Shown: positions 23,290 through 36,384, numbered from the stretch's first letter. The stretch: DNA of 64,000 nt from Margaritifera margaritifera (GCA_029931535.1 JAQPZY010001129.1:310001-374000), one strand, 5' to 3'. Numbers and translations are program-made. The notes: generated by a model from the sequence alone, not told the origin.

Positions 23290-23900
23290 TGCCAACATTT
23301 GTTTATATGCCGAACGGTTACTGTACGCAAAGGTATACATTCTTTAGATAACGGAATGCAAAGTAAATGTGTTTACAGCATCATTGATATCACCTCAAGC
23401 CCCTACTTAGTTGTCGAGTCTATACCTATTATACGATTATTAATATTTGTTACTTGTAACCTATCGCCCTCCCTCTGCATCACCACACTTCTGGGATTCA
23501 TTGAATATCAGTATTGAGTGGGGCTTCAATCTGTGTGATACTATTATGATTATGGGTGAAATAAACGAGGACTTACTCAATGCTGAATTTGGAAGTCGCA
23601 GAGAGGTCATGATTCCCAGTGACTTGCAAAATATAATAACTGAGCCGACACGAGTAACGGATCATTTGGCGACTCTGTTATACCCAATTATAATATCTCC
23701 AACCATATATATTCTCCATTCTGGGATTATCTCGGTTGATGCAGCTGTAATTGATCCCAATGCTTTTTGTTTTATTACACGGCTGCATTATGAATCCTAC
23801 AACTGTTATAAGAGAGAAATCTGACGCTACAAGTAAACAGATTTTTGTAAAATATTTGGACCTTGTACGCATATTTCTAAACATATCCCCTTACAAGAGT
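23290..23900 (+). pseudogene. LINE-C endonuclease piece, inverted
   Basis: The plus strand reads as the second half of an APE-type LINE endonuclease: LLVTYRPPSASPHFWDSL, then TIMIMGEINEDLL (the conserved GDxN position reads GEIN), then LQNIITEPTRVTDHLATLL, then a short tail. It lies immediately beyond the start of the LINE-C RT remnant but on the opposite strand. The natural order endonuclease-linker-RT would be met if this segment were flipped, so I infer a 5' inversion within one insertion. Stops follow at 23822. Confidence 0.75.
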
Positions 23901-24172
23901 GTGTGTTAGGAGATCGGTACATGGTTTTTTAATAAAGGTTTCTGAAATATAAACAATTACATCTCTTATGATCTGTTCGATCGCACCTCACTGGTTTATG
24001 ATAACCGTATAACTTAAGATCTTCGTCCGCAATGTTATTATCTAGACGAGTCTCTGTAAGTGCAGTAATGTCAAAATCATCAAAATATGTAGCGACGAAA
24101 CTAAATTATTGGCGAACAGATCTAATATTCAAATATACAAAAGATTACGCACTATCTGTTGGCGACGTAACT

Positions 24173-24535
24173 GAAGTATTAAAGCTGTAGGAATCAAATC
24201 AATCTGATACAGATATTGGTCCTGGACTCAGCTCAATGTCTCCAGATAATAAAATTAAGTGAAGTATTACAGCTGTAGGAATCAGATGAATCTGATACAG
24301 ATATGGGCATGGATTCAGCTCAATGTTCTCAGATAATAAAAGAGAAAGTGAGGTATTACATCTGTAGGAGATGAATGTGACACAGGTATTGGTCTGGATT
24401 CAGCTCAATGTCCCCAGATAATATAAGAAATGTTCTCAGGTAATATAAGACAAGTGAGGTATTACATCTGTAGGAATCAGCTGAATCTGATACTGATATT
24501 GGGCCTTGATTAAGCTAAATGTTCCCAGATAATAT
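24173..24535. repeat. About 88-bp tandem repeat, 4 copies
   Basis: Copies start at about 24173, 24261, 24350 and 24456 with GARGTATTA and continue through CTGTAGGAATCAGATGAATC, TGATACAGATATTGG and CAGCTCAATGTYCYCAGATAAT. The third copy carries an extra short duplication of its TAATATAAGA end. It has no coding frame. Confidence 0.88.
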
Positions 24536-24835
24536 AAAAACTAATAACATCCATAATATACAATATATGACCACTAGATTAGTCAAGAGATTGGCCTTTA
24601 GACTAATTGTATCATGTCTATTATTATTACTGACATATAGAAGAAGCTCTGATAATTCAACATTACAGCATATGAACAATGCAATGAGAAGCCAAATAAA
24701 CAATATTTTCACCGCGTCTTTACCCACTGTAATAAGGAGATTGATAAATACAACATTACAGTTCACTCTTTTCTTACTATGTACACTTCTAACTCGACTG
24801 AGGAAAATTCCAGTACTTATCCCGTGTGAAATAAT

Positions 24836-24910
24836 ATAGCTATCTAGTTATATAAAGTGAAGATTGAGATGTTATAGCTATCTAGTTATATAAAGTGAAG
24901 ATTGAGATGT
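24836..24910. repeat. 36-bp direct duplication
   Basis: TAGCTATCTAGTTATATAAA followed by GTGAAGATTGAGATGT occurs twice back to back. Confidence 0.93.
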
Positions 24911-25276
24911 TAACGTAACAAATAAGACAGACTTTGAGTCGTACTTTAACTCTATAATAGAGCATATTTCACAATGTGCAAAATATAAAATGCAGTCTGT
25001 ATTGGTCAAAAGTAGGAGAAAGAGTAAAGATGTAGAGAAGGAAGAACGAAAGGAAAGTTAAATAATTGCATAGATAATAAAGAAAATACTGTTTGTTTGA
25101 AGATTTGATTCACATGAGCAATCTGCAGCGAAAATCGTATAAAATTCAATATGACTATTAAAGGAAAACTTAACTAAAAATATCACTGGTAAGAAATAGA
25201 ATTATCACAATTAAGAAAGGAAAAACATGTTTCAATGACATTAGGACTTAAATTTATATATATATATATATATATG

Positions 25277-25510
25277 TAATTACAAATATACACCAAACAG
25301 AGCGGAAAGTGCCATCCCTGGATCCTACAGGAGAATGCTTCCTAACATTAGCAGACTTTTTAAATACGAAAAAATAATAGTATCATACAGGTTAGAGAAT
25401 TTTAATTCGCACTCTACGGAGATTCGAACCCGGATCAGTGGGTTATGTCACCTATCACATTGCCTGTAAGCACCAACTCCTATACCATCTCAACCAAGCA
25501 CACATCAGCA
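25277..25510 (-). mobile_element. tRNA-derived SINE-like element
   Basis: The minus strand carries a Pol III A box TGGTTGAGATGG (plus-strand positions 25485-25496) and, 55 bases downstream, a B box GGTTCGAATCTC (25419-25430), the spacing of a class II (Leu/Ser-like) tRNA head. The body runs leftwards to a (TA)n tail at 25255-25276. A true tRNA gene is unlikely because no paired acceptor stem can be drawn. I infer a SINE. Confidence 0.5.
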
Positions 25511-25545
25511 GTACATCTGGATTCCTACTATCAAGGTTTATGCGA

Positions 25546-25548
<3 letters not shown>

Positions 25549-25600
<52 letters not shown>
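25549..25600. repeat. (TA)n microsatellite
   Basis: About 52 bp of TA dinucleotides. Confidence 0.96.
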
Positions 25601-25604
<4 letters not shown>

Positions 25605-27494
25605 TGTGTGTCTTCTACGCGAGCAGCACTATACCACCTCATTTCACCCATTTCTTCTGTGTGGGTGTTGCCACTCTCCATTGATGGGGTTGATGTTCTG
25701 AAGTTGAGTTCATCTAAAAATAGTAGGTGCACAAATAAATAAATTAATAAATAAACAAAATTTAAGTTATATATAACAAAGATTGTTCTCATTAATTTGC
25801 AGCAGTATGCTGTGCAAATATAAAAAAAACGCTTAAAAATTCTTCTATTGCAGAGTACCTATTTATATTTACTTTTAGTTTCTTTCATATTTATAAAAAT
25901 ATAATGCAGTGATTTTTTTTTACAATTTACTTAATGATATAAACTTTATTCTGGAAATAAACTGGTAGTCATTATCTCACACAATTCTAGAATTTCTCTT
26001 CTTTTCATCTCCAGACTCATGATATTGGCTTAACACGCTAAAATATACTCTATCTGGTTAATTATTATTATCAATCCATATAACCCAATACTTCTGTATC
26101 ATTATGATATTGTTGTGCGTCAACATATTATTTGGTGTCAGTAATATGTCAGAATTATATTTTACCCTCAATATTAGACTGACTACTAAATCCATCGGTA
26201 TAACTTAACTTACAATTCGATATATGTAACTTTCCCACATATAAATATTGTTAATTCGAAATCATTTACATCTGTGAATTTTGGCTTACTAAGCTACACG
26301 CTCCGAGCCTAAGACTAACCGCACGAGATGTGCACATATTACCCGTGCAGTGCATGTACATAATGCAATAAATGTACAACTTGAACGAGTGACCATATAC
26401 ATTACCAAAGAACCATTAAGCTGAAGAAAAGAAAAACGAATTAGTTCAAGTTAACTCGACGATATAACATTATCTAAGATATATTTTCAAATATCATCAA
26501 TCACATAACTCCATATGAACAATCAAATATAAATTTCTCGTTTAAGAAAGCAGTTATACCTCTTTAGAATCCCTAAGGTTAGAATAGACGACACCGCCAT
26601 ATTGAGCATTGGTGTCAAATCATTAACCTTATATAAACTTTAAATTTTGGAATTGACGAAAGAGAAATGAACGGTTTGAATCAACAATGATATTACGTCT
26701 GAAACAAACAAGTAACTAAATGATGCTGCAACAGCATGAATGCGGGGCCCTTTCTGAAAATCAATGAAAAATGTTTTTGCTGCTTGCAAAATTCAGTTAG
26801 TGAACAGGGGCCAACAATAGCATTTAAATTATACTTTTTAAACATTTCCTGCCAGTTATTCCACTGTGACTCTGTTTCTCTAAGCGGCATAAACAGTATT
26901 GCTTTTTTTTTTTTTTTTAAAAGTAAAACACCATGTTTACTTTGTTTGCATCAGTTATACTTACCTTTAATAAACATCTAATCTAATTTAAAAAAATTGT
27001 GACGACAGTTGCCATGCTTAAGTCGCGGTGTCTAAATTCCGAAAATGAACGAAAATATATGAAAAGTAACAAAAATCCCCCCACCCAACAAAATTAACAC
27101 AAGAAAAAAAAAGGAAATAAAAGAGAATGAAAATAATTTGTGGAATTACTAATTAAAATACGTTTAATAGTTGAAACTACTAAAATGTCATTAATAAGTA
27201 TATTTTATATAATGGAATTTTAAAAACTTACTATAGTTCTTCTCACAATTGTCTTTTTCTTTCACCTTTGACTGATTTGATTTTACATGTATTTATAATC
27301 ATGACATTACGTTTAAAGTGATTACAAAATAGATTTGTCCCTTTGACCCTTGTCGGACACCTGGGTGCATGTAACAGTGATTGATCTGACGCGTTCGGAA
27401 AGCGGTTTATATTCTGTGTAAAATGATGATTTTGAAATGTCACTGCCTGCCCTGCCCCACCCCTTTTAAAGACTGATCGGTTACATAAGAAACT
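25601..27494. other. Non-coding AT-rich stretch
   Basis: Nothing recognisable beyond short T and A runs, such as the T-run near 26900-26918. The open frames on either strand lack any family signature. Confidence 0.5.
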
Positions 27495-27865
27495 TATTTC
27501 ATAGTCAACTAAATTATCTTAATAGCTTACTCAGTTGTGATATTTCATGGTCAACTAAATTATCTTAATAGCTTACTCAGTTGTGATATTTCATGGTCAA
27601 CTAAATTACCTTAATAGCTTACTCAGTTGGGATATTGCATGGTCAACTAAATTATCTTAATAACTTACTCAGTTGTGATATTTCATAGTCAACTAAATTA
27701 CCTTAATAGCTTACTCAGTTGTGATATTTCATAGTCAACTAAATTACCTTAATAGCTTACTCAGTTGTGATATTTCATGGTCAACTAAATTGCCTTAATA
27801 ACTTACTCAGTTGTGATATTTCATGGTCAACTAAATTACCTTATTAGTTTACTCAATTTTGATAG
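27495..27865. repeat. 46-bp minisatellite, about 8 copies
   Basis: The unit GATATTTCATGGTCAACTAA followed by ATTACCTTAATAGCTTACTC and AGTTGT repeats about eight times head to tail. Copies alternate ATGG/ATAG and ACC/ATC/GCC. Copy-specific variants recur two units apart, suggesting growth by multi-unit duplications. Confidence 0.95.
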
Positions 27866-28471
27866 TTCACCATACAATATAACAATATTTACAATAAGTA
27901 TTCCCCAAACACTGTTAGATTATACTTTAAAGTCCTATTTTCAGTAATAATAATTTATGTATGTCCCTTTGAACTCAATTTCAGTTCATTTAAGTTTATT
28001 TTAAATTGCATATTGTTCGCTGCTGGTTCTTTTAAATTCAATTCTGGTTATTTTACGTTCCATGTTGCTCATTTTCGTTCAGTCTAAGCGATTAGGCATG
28101 TCATATTTCATCAATACCCCCACTTGGACGTAATTATCATAATGAGAAAATCGAAAGTGCAGAACTTTTGTCAATATTTGATGATGATGATCCTATTTTA
28201 AATTAAATAATTCGTTGCAATTACACAATTAAAATTTAAAAAATATTACATATTACTTGGAATATGTTATTAATTCATTTTGACTGCTGACCACCTCCCC
28301 CACCCCCTCGCCGTTCTTGCCCTCTCTCAATATGTTGGGTAACTTTTTCTTTCAGAACTGTTTATAAATGGAGCTCGATTTAGAGATGATCGCCAAGCAT
28401 CATCATCATCACCATCACCATCATCAAGAATTGACGACCGTATATACTTGCGTATACACCAGTACCAACTG

Positions 28472-28536
28472 CAAACTGCATAGATCCAGATCTGCAGTCG
28501 CATAATGCGCCGGCAGATCTGGGTCTATGCAGTTTG
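28472..28536. repeat. Long palindrome with 24-bp arms
   Basis: CAAACTGCATAGATCCAGAT and CTGC at 28472-28495 pair with the inverted copy at 28513-28536 with one mismatch, around a 17-nt loop AGTCGCATAATGCGCCG. The pattern looks like a tiny foldback element. A related copy follows at 28571-28622. Confidence 0.92.
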
Positions 28537-28570
28537 TAAGGACTAATCAGTAGAACAAACAACACAGATC

Positions 28571-28622
28571 CTGATATGCCGGCGCATTATGCGACGGCAG
28601 ATCAGAGTCTATATTGTTTGCA
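28571..28622. repeat. Second copy of the palindrome, loop inverted
   Basis: CGGCGCATTATGCGACGG is the reverse complement of the first palindrome's loop. It is followed by GCAGATCAGAGTCTAT and TTGTTTGCA, the right arm. So the loop has flipped between the two copies while the right arm kept its orientation. Confidence 0.8.
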
Positions 28623-29507
28623 TTTGGACACGTGTGATACGCAAATATAAACGGTACATGTTTGCACTACGAAATATAAAGAGTTATGAGCCAACCTAGC
28701 AACGTATATGATATCCGAAACATACAAATCTTGACATTTAAAATTCGGTAGACCCTGATTTGGCTTCTTTTTGTTCTTCGTCGTCTTCTTTGTTTCGGAA
28801 TAAAATTTGCAAGCACATGTATAAGTGCAGGATAATTTCGAAACTAGGTCAGTGTCACGATAGTAAATCAATCTTAATAGTATGTCACATGTGGACGGAG
28901 AGAACGTGACCTAAGTTGGATTAAGATCTAGTAGAAACTGGGCACAGGCGCGTGATTTAAAATTAGTACTGAAACAACTATTCAAATAAGAATACTTTTT
29001 GGGGCGAATATTGGAATCAAAAATTGGTATTCGAATCATTTATAGGTGAAAGTATCCACTTTTAAAGGAACACTACCCTATAATATTTATATAAATTTGA
29101 CTTTGCATTTGCTTTTTCTATTTGATTCAAAATGTCGAAAAAAAGTTGAAAGTAAGCTTGTGTTCAATGCAAAAAGGCTGAAAATCGCATTTAAAGAAGG
29201 TCAAGCTTCCACTTAAAAATACTGGTTGACTGCGCGTAATATGGTCACGTGACGTATAAAAAATGGTAATCTAAGGCGCAAATGGCTGGTAGGCCTCGTG
29301 AGAGTGTATGTTGTATGTAATGTATGTGATAGTAAAAGAATATTTACTGCTGTCGCCGATGGAATGAAATAATTGTAATACATAGTAATGTATTATCCTA
29401 TTAGTAAAGCGGTTTTGATCCGCTGTTTTAGCGCAAGAAATAAAGCAAGCCATGGGTTGTATAATGGTCATCTCAAGTTGATATCGAGTGAAAGCTGACG
29501 TTATAAC

Positions 29508-29510
29508 ATC

Positions 29511-29596
<86 letters not shown>
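29508..29596. repeat. (TC)n/(TG-TC) compound microsatellite
   Basis: TC runs with an internal (TCTG)n segment. Confidence 0.95.
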
Positions 29597-30287
29597 AATG
29601 AAAGGATGAATCTTATATCTATTAATTTGATGATAAAGATGGAATCAGGGATGACATTGATTATAATAGTGCAAAAGATGTGACAAAAAGATTATTATTT
29701 CTTTTTAATTATGAAGGGTGTATAGTAGAAGAAAAAGAAATTATAATTTTCGACATTAATAAGACAAGAGTCTCCAATATAAATTTTGTTAGGTGTATCA
29801 GTTTATGTTAAGTAAAATAAATAGTGTGAGATCCATTAGAGTTCTTGATCTACCAAGAGTAATGCTATAATCCACCACCCCACCCTTCTCTTTTTTTTTA
29901 GGAAACCAGACACATTAGTCCTTTTCCTCTCAACCCATTTTGAAAAGATCCCTATAGAAACTGAAAAATGTATTAAGTTGCAGAACATTATTCAGCTTTA
30001 CATTCCTTGAAAATTATCAAGCATGCCAGAAATTTAGAGACAGGGTGGAACCTGACATACAAATCTGCAAAAAAATCTAAGCCATTAGACATCGTCCTAT
30101 TAACATTGGGTTTTAGCTGATTAATTTTGAAATCTGACGGGATTTGTGAAAGCAAAAGACTCTAGACAGCGTAGACTCATTGATTCTGCCAGTTTGTTGT
30201 ATTGTTCAATTGTTGTTCTAGCTTTTACAAACTGAATTTGATGAAATTGTACGGGTGCAATTGCACCTGCTGCAACAGTAGTAGAGG

Positions 30288-30872
30288 GCGACGAAATATC
30301 GACTAACGGGAGTTCTGTGTCAAACAGGGTCAAAACTTTATTGCGACTAACGGAATTTTAACATTAGGCCGCCATTTTGAAATGTATGTCTGTAACAGTG
30401 TAACAATATGCGAAAGTCTGCTCTCTAAGTGAAATGCCCTATTATATCATACGTATCACATGAGGAGTCTGTCTATTTGTTTAATTTAGGCGGGAAATGT
30501 GAGTTTGTATGCCCTCTAAATGAAATACCTTATTTTGTTTTGCTTCATAAATATATGGACATAAAATTACATCGAAATGGCGACGAAATATCGACTAACG
30601 GGAGTTCTGTGTCAAACAGGGTCAAAACTTTATTGCGACTAACGGAATTTTAACATTAGGCCGCCATTTTGAAATGTATGTCTGTAACAGTGTAACAATA
30701 TGCGAAAGTCTGCTCTCTAAGTGAAATGCCCTATTATATCATACGTATCACATGAGGAGTTTGCCTATTTGTTATATTTAGGCGGGAAATTTTAGTTTTT
30801 CTGCACTCTAACTGAAATGCCGTATTTTGTTTTGCTTCATAAATATATGGACATAAAATTACATCGAAATGG
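30288..30872. repeat. 292-bp direct tandem duplication
   Basis: The segment beginning GCGACGAAATATCGACTAAC at 30288 recurs at 30580. It is nearly identical for the first ~190 bp and then diverges by about a dozen substitutions and one small deletion (for example TTTAATTTAGGCGGG against TTATATTTAGGCGGG). Each copy ends ACATCGAAATGG. No open frame spans a unit. The uneven divergence suggests partial gene conversion or a repeat with a selected or younger 5' half. Confidence 0.93.
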
Positions 30873-30899
30873 TGTATCATAACAGGAGTGCCTTATAAA

Positions 30900-31745
30900 C
30901 AAAGTAAAACTCTATCTCCCCAACCATCCTATGATTCCCTCTTTTAAATAACGTACAAATCTCTACTTCTATCTATAATGCCTCTACCATCCCCTATCCT
31001 CCTGTTTACAACAAAACTACCATCCCATTCACACAAGGTAGGATGTAACTTCTTTAAAATAGAATTAAAAACCCTTATCAATAAAAGTAGCGTCTCTAGG
31101 CCCCCTTATAACCCTGTGATCCCTCTTATAAAGTTAAAATCTCTACCCCCTTCTTTAATGTCCTCATTTTCCACTACCATCCTTTTTTAAATAAAACTAC
31201 CAACCCTTTTACTATTCTCAGAATCCCTATAATATTACTAGTGGAGTGTAAGAAGAAATACAAGTAAGCCACAATTTTTCTTTTGCGGCATTATCAGACA
31301 AGGAGAAATTAACTATAGCTTACCATTTTTATCAGCTTCTGAAGACAAGGGTAAATTCACGTAAAAATATCTACCCCCTCTATAATGTCCCTAATCTCCA
31401 CCACTCTCCTATTTTAAACAAAACGACCATCCCATTCAAACAGGTAAGGTGTAAAAGAAGGGGTATAAAATAGAATTTAAATCCCTTATCAACAAAACTA
31501 CTTTCTCTATATCCCTTACCACCCTATGGTCCCTCTTATAAATAAATGAAAAAGCTATACCCCATCTAGAATGTCCCTCTCCTCCTCAGACTTCCTATTT
31601 TAAACAAAACTACCGTCCGATTCACACAGTGTAGGATGCAAAAGACGGGTTATAAAAATAGACTAAAATTACCTTCTCTAGTCCCCCTCATCCTATTAAC
31701 ACTATTATAAATAAAGTTAAAATCTCTACCCTTTCTATAATATAA
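30900..31745. repeat. Degenerate pyrimidine-rich tandem repeat, about 5 copies
   Basis: The block (A)AATCTCTACCCCCTTCTATA and ATGTCCCT recurs near 30955, 31136, 31365, 31555 and 31715. Between copies lie CCATCCCATTCACACAAGGT-like, CCCTTATCAATAAAAC and CCCTCTTATAAAGTTAAAA blocks. Spacing is 160-230 bp. It is an old, strongly diverged satellite-like array. Confidence 0.8.
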
Positions 31746-32480
31746 CTAGTTTGAAAAGCATGAAACTCATTAATAATGGCCATTATTCAAGGGTTGCTTT
31801 CTTTTAAACAAATGAAGTGAATAGTAAGGGGTTATGAAATATACTTTTTTTTAAAAAAAAGTATAAGAGGCCCAAGTGGACATTAGATGGCTCACTAGGC
31901 TCACATTTAACTCAGAGTCAGGTATAATACCAATTTGCAGGTTAAACTAGGTTCAATGACATTTTTCACCTGCTTGCATTCAACTTAGCAAACAGTTTCT
32001 AGACCTACAAAGATACAACTATTGTAGAAATGTAAAAATGAGATTTTTTAAAATTTATAAAGTTTGTTCCAAACTGCCACAGTAGTCTTAAAAATGTCAA
32101 AATATGTTTTCCACCTGGTTGATGTAAAAAAAAAAACAAAAAAAAAACAATGGTTGTTATCCGGCTATAAGAAACAACATTATCTAGAATATGCCACATG
32201 GAAAAAGTTCCTAAAAGTTAGAGAGCATTAAATCAAGTGGTTTTGGAGATATCACAATTATGTTTCTCACCTTGCTGCCATCGAGACCAAGAGACACACA
32301 ATTTTTGTACATCATGTCATGATAAATATTTCCTCCAATCTTCAGAAAAGCAGCAAAAATGTCATAAAATATCTGAAGGGAATAAAAAGTGACAGACTGG
32401 ATATCGAAACAGGCCAATGACTTACATTACTGTTTTTTATCTTGACCATATGACAGGGGAGGGGGTATAACTGAATATGC
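31746..32480. other. Non-coding stretch
   Basis: AT-rich with a hairpin-prone TTTTTTAAAAAAAA near 31848. No gene is recognised. Confidence 0.45.
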
Positions 32481-34450
32481 GAGACAACGTTAAGTCCAAA
32501 TATATAACAGGCCAACGTTTAGTGAAAATATCTTCATTGATTCAAATGTTATACTTGTACTTGGATAGAGGTCACTGATTTAAATTATCCCTTGCCGTGA
32601 CCTTAACCTTGAGACTGAGGTCAAGTCTATGGTATGTGACGCACTCTATAGTAATGACGTATAACTGGTTACAGTTTAATTAAAATATCTTCAGTAGTTC
32701 AAAAGTTATACTCCAGACAATTTGCAATTCACATAATTACATTTCCCCTTTCCTTGATGTGAACGCCTTCAGGCGGGGGCTGGGGGGGGGGGGAAGGGCT
32801 GGACTGGCTATGGTATGTTACACGCCGTCTTGTCAAGATATATACATGGGCAGAGTTTCATTAAAATCACTCCAGCTGTTACAAAGTTATGGGCTTGACA
32901 AGCCAATGCTAAGAGAAGGATCGGCAGACAGATGAACGGACAATGCCTTAACATAATATGCCATACTTAATACAGGCCTATAAAAATGCACCAAAATTCA
33001 TACCATAAGTTTAACATGTCACCAGAGTTACATGTCACCAGAAGTGTGTGTTCCTGCCTTGACATTGATCTTGAGAAATGAGCTAGAACATGCTATACAA
33101 CACACTCTCATTATACATACATTCTTTCCAATATATTAAACATCTTCAGAGCTACAACTTAACCTTCAAGATAGAACCGTGCAAGTGATATATGAAACAC
33201 TGTCAGGTCATTGTGGACATGAGCATGTTAAGTTTCATCTCACTAAATATGGCATTTTTAGTTAACGATTTGGCAAGAAAAATATGTACATTGGTGTATG
33301 ACCATAACCTTGGGACTTAGATTATGAAAGTCACACAAGGTCAAGATGTTAAATTGTACCAAACTTGATAATACTATTTTTAATGGATTGAAAGTTACAG
33401 CCAAGACATTATAAGTAAGTAAGCTCGAGATGACCGTGACCATAACTTTGCAGGTAGGATCTTCATAGTAGTACAAGAAACATCATCCATAATATTTAAT
33501 TTTCAATACGGCCTCTGAACTACAGACCAACCATGAAAAATGACTTTGACCTTGAAAATAGGATCAATAAAGTGTGTTATGCGACATGATCTTAGATCAC
33601 GATGCATGAATATACGAATTTTCACTTCACTATTACTATCCCTAAGAATTTCTAAGCTAGAGCCTTGACACAAAAAAACAAAAACAATGTTTATCTATGA
33701 TCTTAACCTTGATGGAAATACCATGAAAAATAAATGACACATTCAGAAGTTATGATGTAAACACACGTTTCATTACACTACCTTAAATGGCTTTGAAGTT
33801 ACAATCCTAATACAAAAGTGAGTAATCTTCACATTCGACTTTGATCTTGCTGATGGTACCATGCTATTGATACACATAATAGGTACAAGATACATGGTAC
33901 CATGCTATTGATACACATAAAATATGTACAATATACATGGTACCATGCTATTGATACACATAAAATATGTACAATATACATGGTACCATGCTATTGATAC
34001 ACATAATAGGTACAAGATACACGCTGAAGCTATAATTTTACAGAGTAAGACGTTTCATTCCATTATCTGTAACAGCTTAACAGCTTCTGCGTAATAGTTT
34101 GGACACACCAAAAACGATATTGACCCGAGGACGGGAATTACAGATAGGTCAATAAAAGCGCTAAGTGACAACTTTAAGTCATGATGTAAAGCTGTACCAT
34201 GTGGTATGTCCTTTGCGTTGTTTAAAAGTTTGCGCGTTACAGCTCAAAAAAAAAAAAAAAAAAAAACCAACGGTGTTGTCCACCCTTAACCTTGAAGTGA
34301 GAAGCATGAAAGTGGTAAATTTGACACCCTTGTCTTACATGCATTTAAAATTTTACCAATTATCATACCACTAATTATAACCTTTTCAGAGTTACAACCA
34401 GCACACTAAAACTAAATGTAACCTTGATCTGTGACTTTGACCTTCAAGGA
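32480..34450. repeat. Ancient degenerate repeat with TGACCTT-rich motif
   Basis: Related segments recur roughly every 100-150 bp. Each has a TGACCTTGACCTTGA-like motif (near 32600, 33060, 33305, 33435, 33545, 33705, 33840, 34290 and 34430), then a pyrimidine/AT stretch, then TTCATTAAAATATCTTCA- and AGTTACAGCC-like blocks. The pattern fits a highly diverged interspersed or tandem repeat of the kind common in molluscan genomes. No coding frame is present. Confidence 0.7.
33852..34022. repeat. 42-43-bp tandem repeat, 4 copies
   Basis: GGTACCATGCTATTGATACA followed by CATAAAATATGTACAATATA repeats four times inside the degenerate repeat. The outer copies carry ATAGGTACAAGATAC and the inner two AAATATGTACAATATAC. 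Confidence 0.93.
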
Positions 34451-34631
34451 AGGACGGCAACACACCCTCTAGTTTCGATGTCAGCAGCAACTAGCGATCA
34501 CTAGGCGTCCATTTTTCAGTAGTTTTAAAAATCATATTTTTGAAACAAAATTCTCCTTGCAATTTAAGTCTTTGTATCCATCCAGATTTTCCTTATTTAA
34601 GTTGTTGACTGATACATTGTATCAAAGGTCA

Positions 34632-34635
<4 letters not shown>

Positions 34636-34696
<61 letters not shown>
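34636..34696. repeat. (TC)n microsatellite
   Basis: About 60 bp of TC dinucleotides. Confidence 0.96.
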
Positions 34697-34700
<4 letters not shown>

Positions 34701-34751
34701 TAACAGCAGCAAATAACGACCACCAGACGTCCATTTTCAATATTTGCATAA

Positions 34752-34755
<4 letters not shown>

Positions 34756-34847
<92 letters not shown>
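34756..34847. repeat. (TA)n microsatellite
   Basis: About 90 bp of TA dinucleotides. Confidence 0.96.
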
Positions 34848-34848
<1 letters not shown>

Positions 34849-35278
34849 TTGGATGAGAGCTAGATCTAATGATTCTCAAGCACTGGTGTCAGGTAGAAAG
34901 GGTTACAGTCATTGTTGGCCTCTGGTGGCCATCAGATTTATGACGTGATCAGCATTTGACATTTCCGTCGCCATTCCTACTGAGCTGTAGCCATAATGTG
35001 AGCAGGTGTTTACCATATAGAGAAGCGATGAATATATTTACTTAACTTCGGTCAATACCGCTGGATGCAACAACATTAAACTAATGGGACTGTTTATAAA
35101 GTATATAATAAGATACAGTTATTGTTACTCATTACTGAAAAACAACGTGGATAGTGGGGGTGGGGGTGGAGTCTAATCTCTCTATGACCTTTAATTGTGT
35201 GCATGACTGCATGTTATCTACATAACCAGAAATTGTTTACTAATGTCATTATTATTGTTCCATTCAGAATACAAGTAA

Positions 35279-35283
<5 letters not shown>

Positions 35284-35362
<79 letters not shown>
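35284..35362. repeat. (TC)n microsatellite
   Basis: About 79 bp of TC. It is reverse-complementary to the GA tract at 35521-35597, which lies about 160 bp away. Confidence 0.97.
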
Positions 35363-35364
<2 letters not shown>

Positions 35365-35450
35365 GTATAATAAGAATAAAAAATTCAGGCATATCTTTAT
35401 TGTCTTATACTTAATTCTTGACGCCATTGTTTTTTGCACCAATAATTTGG

Positions 35451-35599
<149 letters not shown>

Positions 35600-35846
35600 T
35601 GCAGTCATAAATGTTGCACTGTGCTGTATTATTTCAGGCGTTTGATATTGTATAGTTTAGAATGCCAATAGTTTAAACATAAAAGAAAAGATAGATTGTT
35701 CCAAGTAGCTAAATTATAAAGAAAATTTCTAAATGTTTAGGACATGCATTTCATAAATATGTATTTTTCTGTAAATAAACAAGATCGTTCTTACCTAACA
35801 GCAGCATCAGAAGAAGATGATGTAATGATGATGATGATGATTAATA

Positions 35847-35859
35847 TTATTACTATTAA

Positions 35860-35938
<79 letters not shown>
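35847..35938. repeat. (TTA)n microsatellite
   Basis: About 30 ATT units, preceded by a short (GAT)n. Confidence 0.97.
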
Positions 35939-36384
35939 AAATGATTGGAATGTAAAAACTGTTAATTTTAAACCACAATTCATTTGCTTTATTCAACATT
36001 ACATGTACTGCAGATGCATTCAGCAGGGCATCATACTTCATGAATTTGTTTTCGTTTATATTCTTTCTTCATTAATTAGTTTTGTTTGTTTTGTTTTTCC
36101 TTTCCTTTTCTTTTTTCTTTTTCAGGTATCACATGACATAATGGACCTTAAAAACCATTGTTTAACAGAATTATTCAAGTCAACATAGTAGGGTCTTGGA
36201 AAGTGACTCGCATATATTAGAATCCAAAACCCTTTTGTCTGTTCGGACTCATTGTGAACTTATCTTACATTGATAGAAGTGTAACTGTTATGGTGAAGAA
36301 TTCTATGTATATTTTTACCTTTATCTAATCTGTGTGGGGTTAGTTTCTGTTTACAAAATATAATTAAATATGTGTTCTTGGAAG

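Larger units (their letters stand above)
27866..30287. other. Non-coding stretch
   Basis: Besides the palindromes and the TC tract it holds a short (ATC)n near 28398-28425 and no recognisable gene. Confidence 0.5.
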
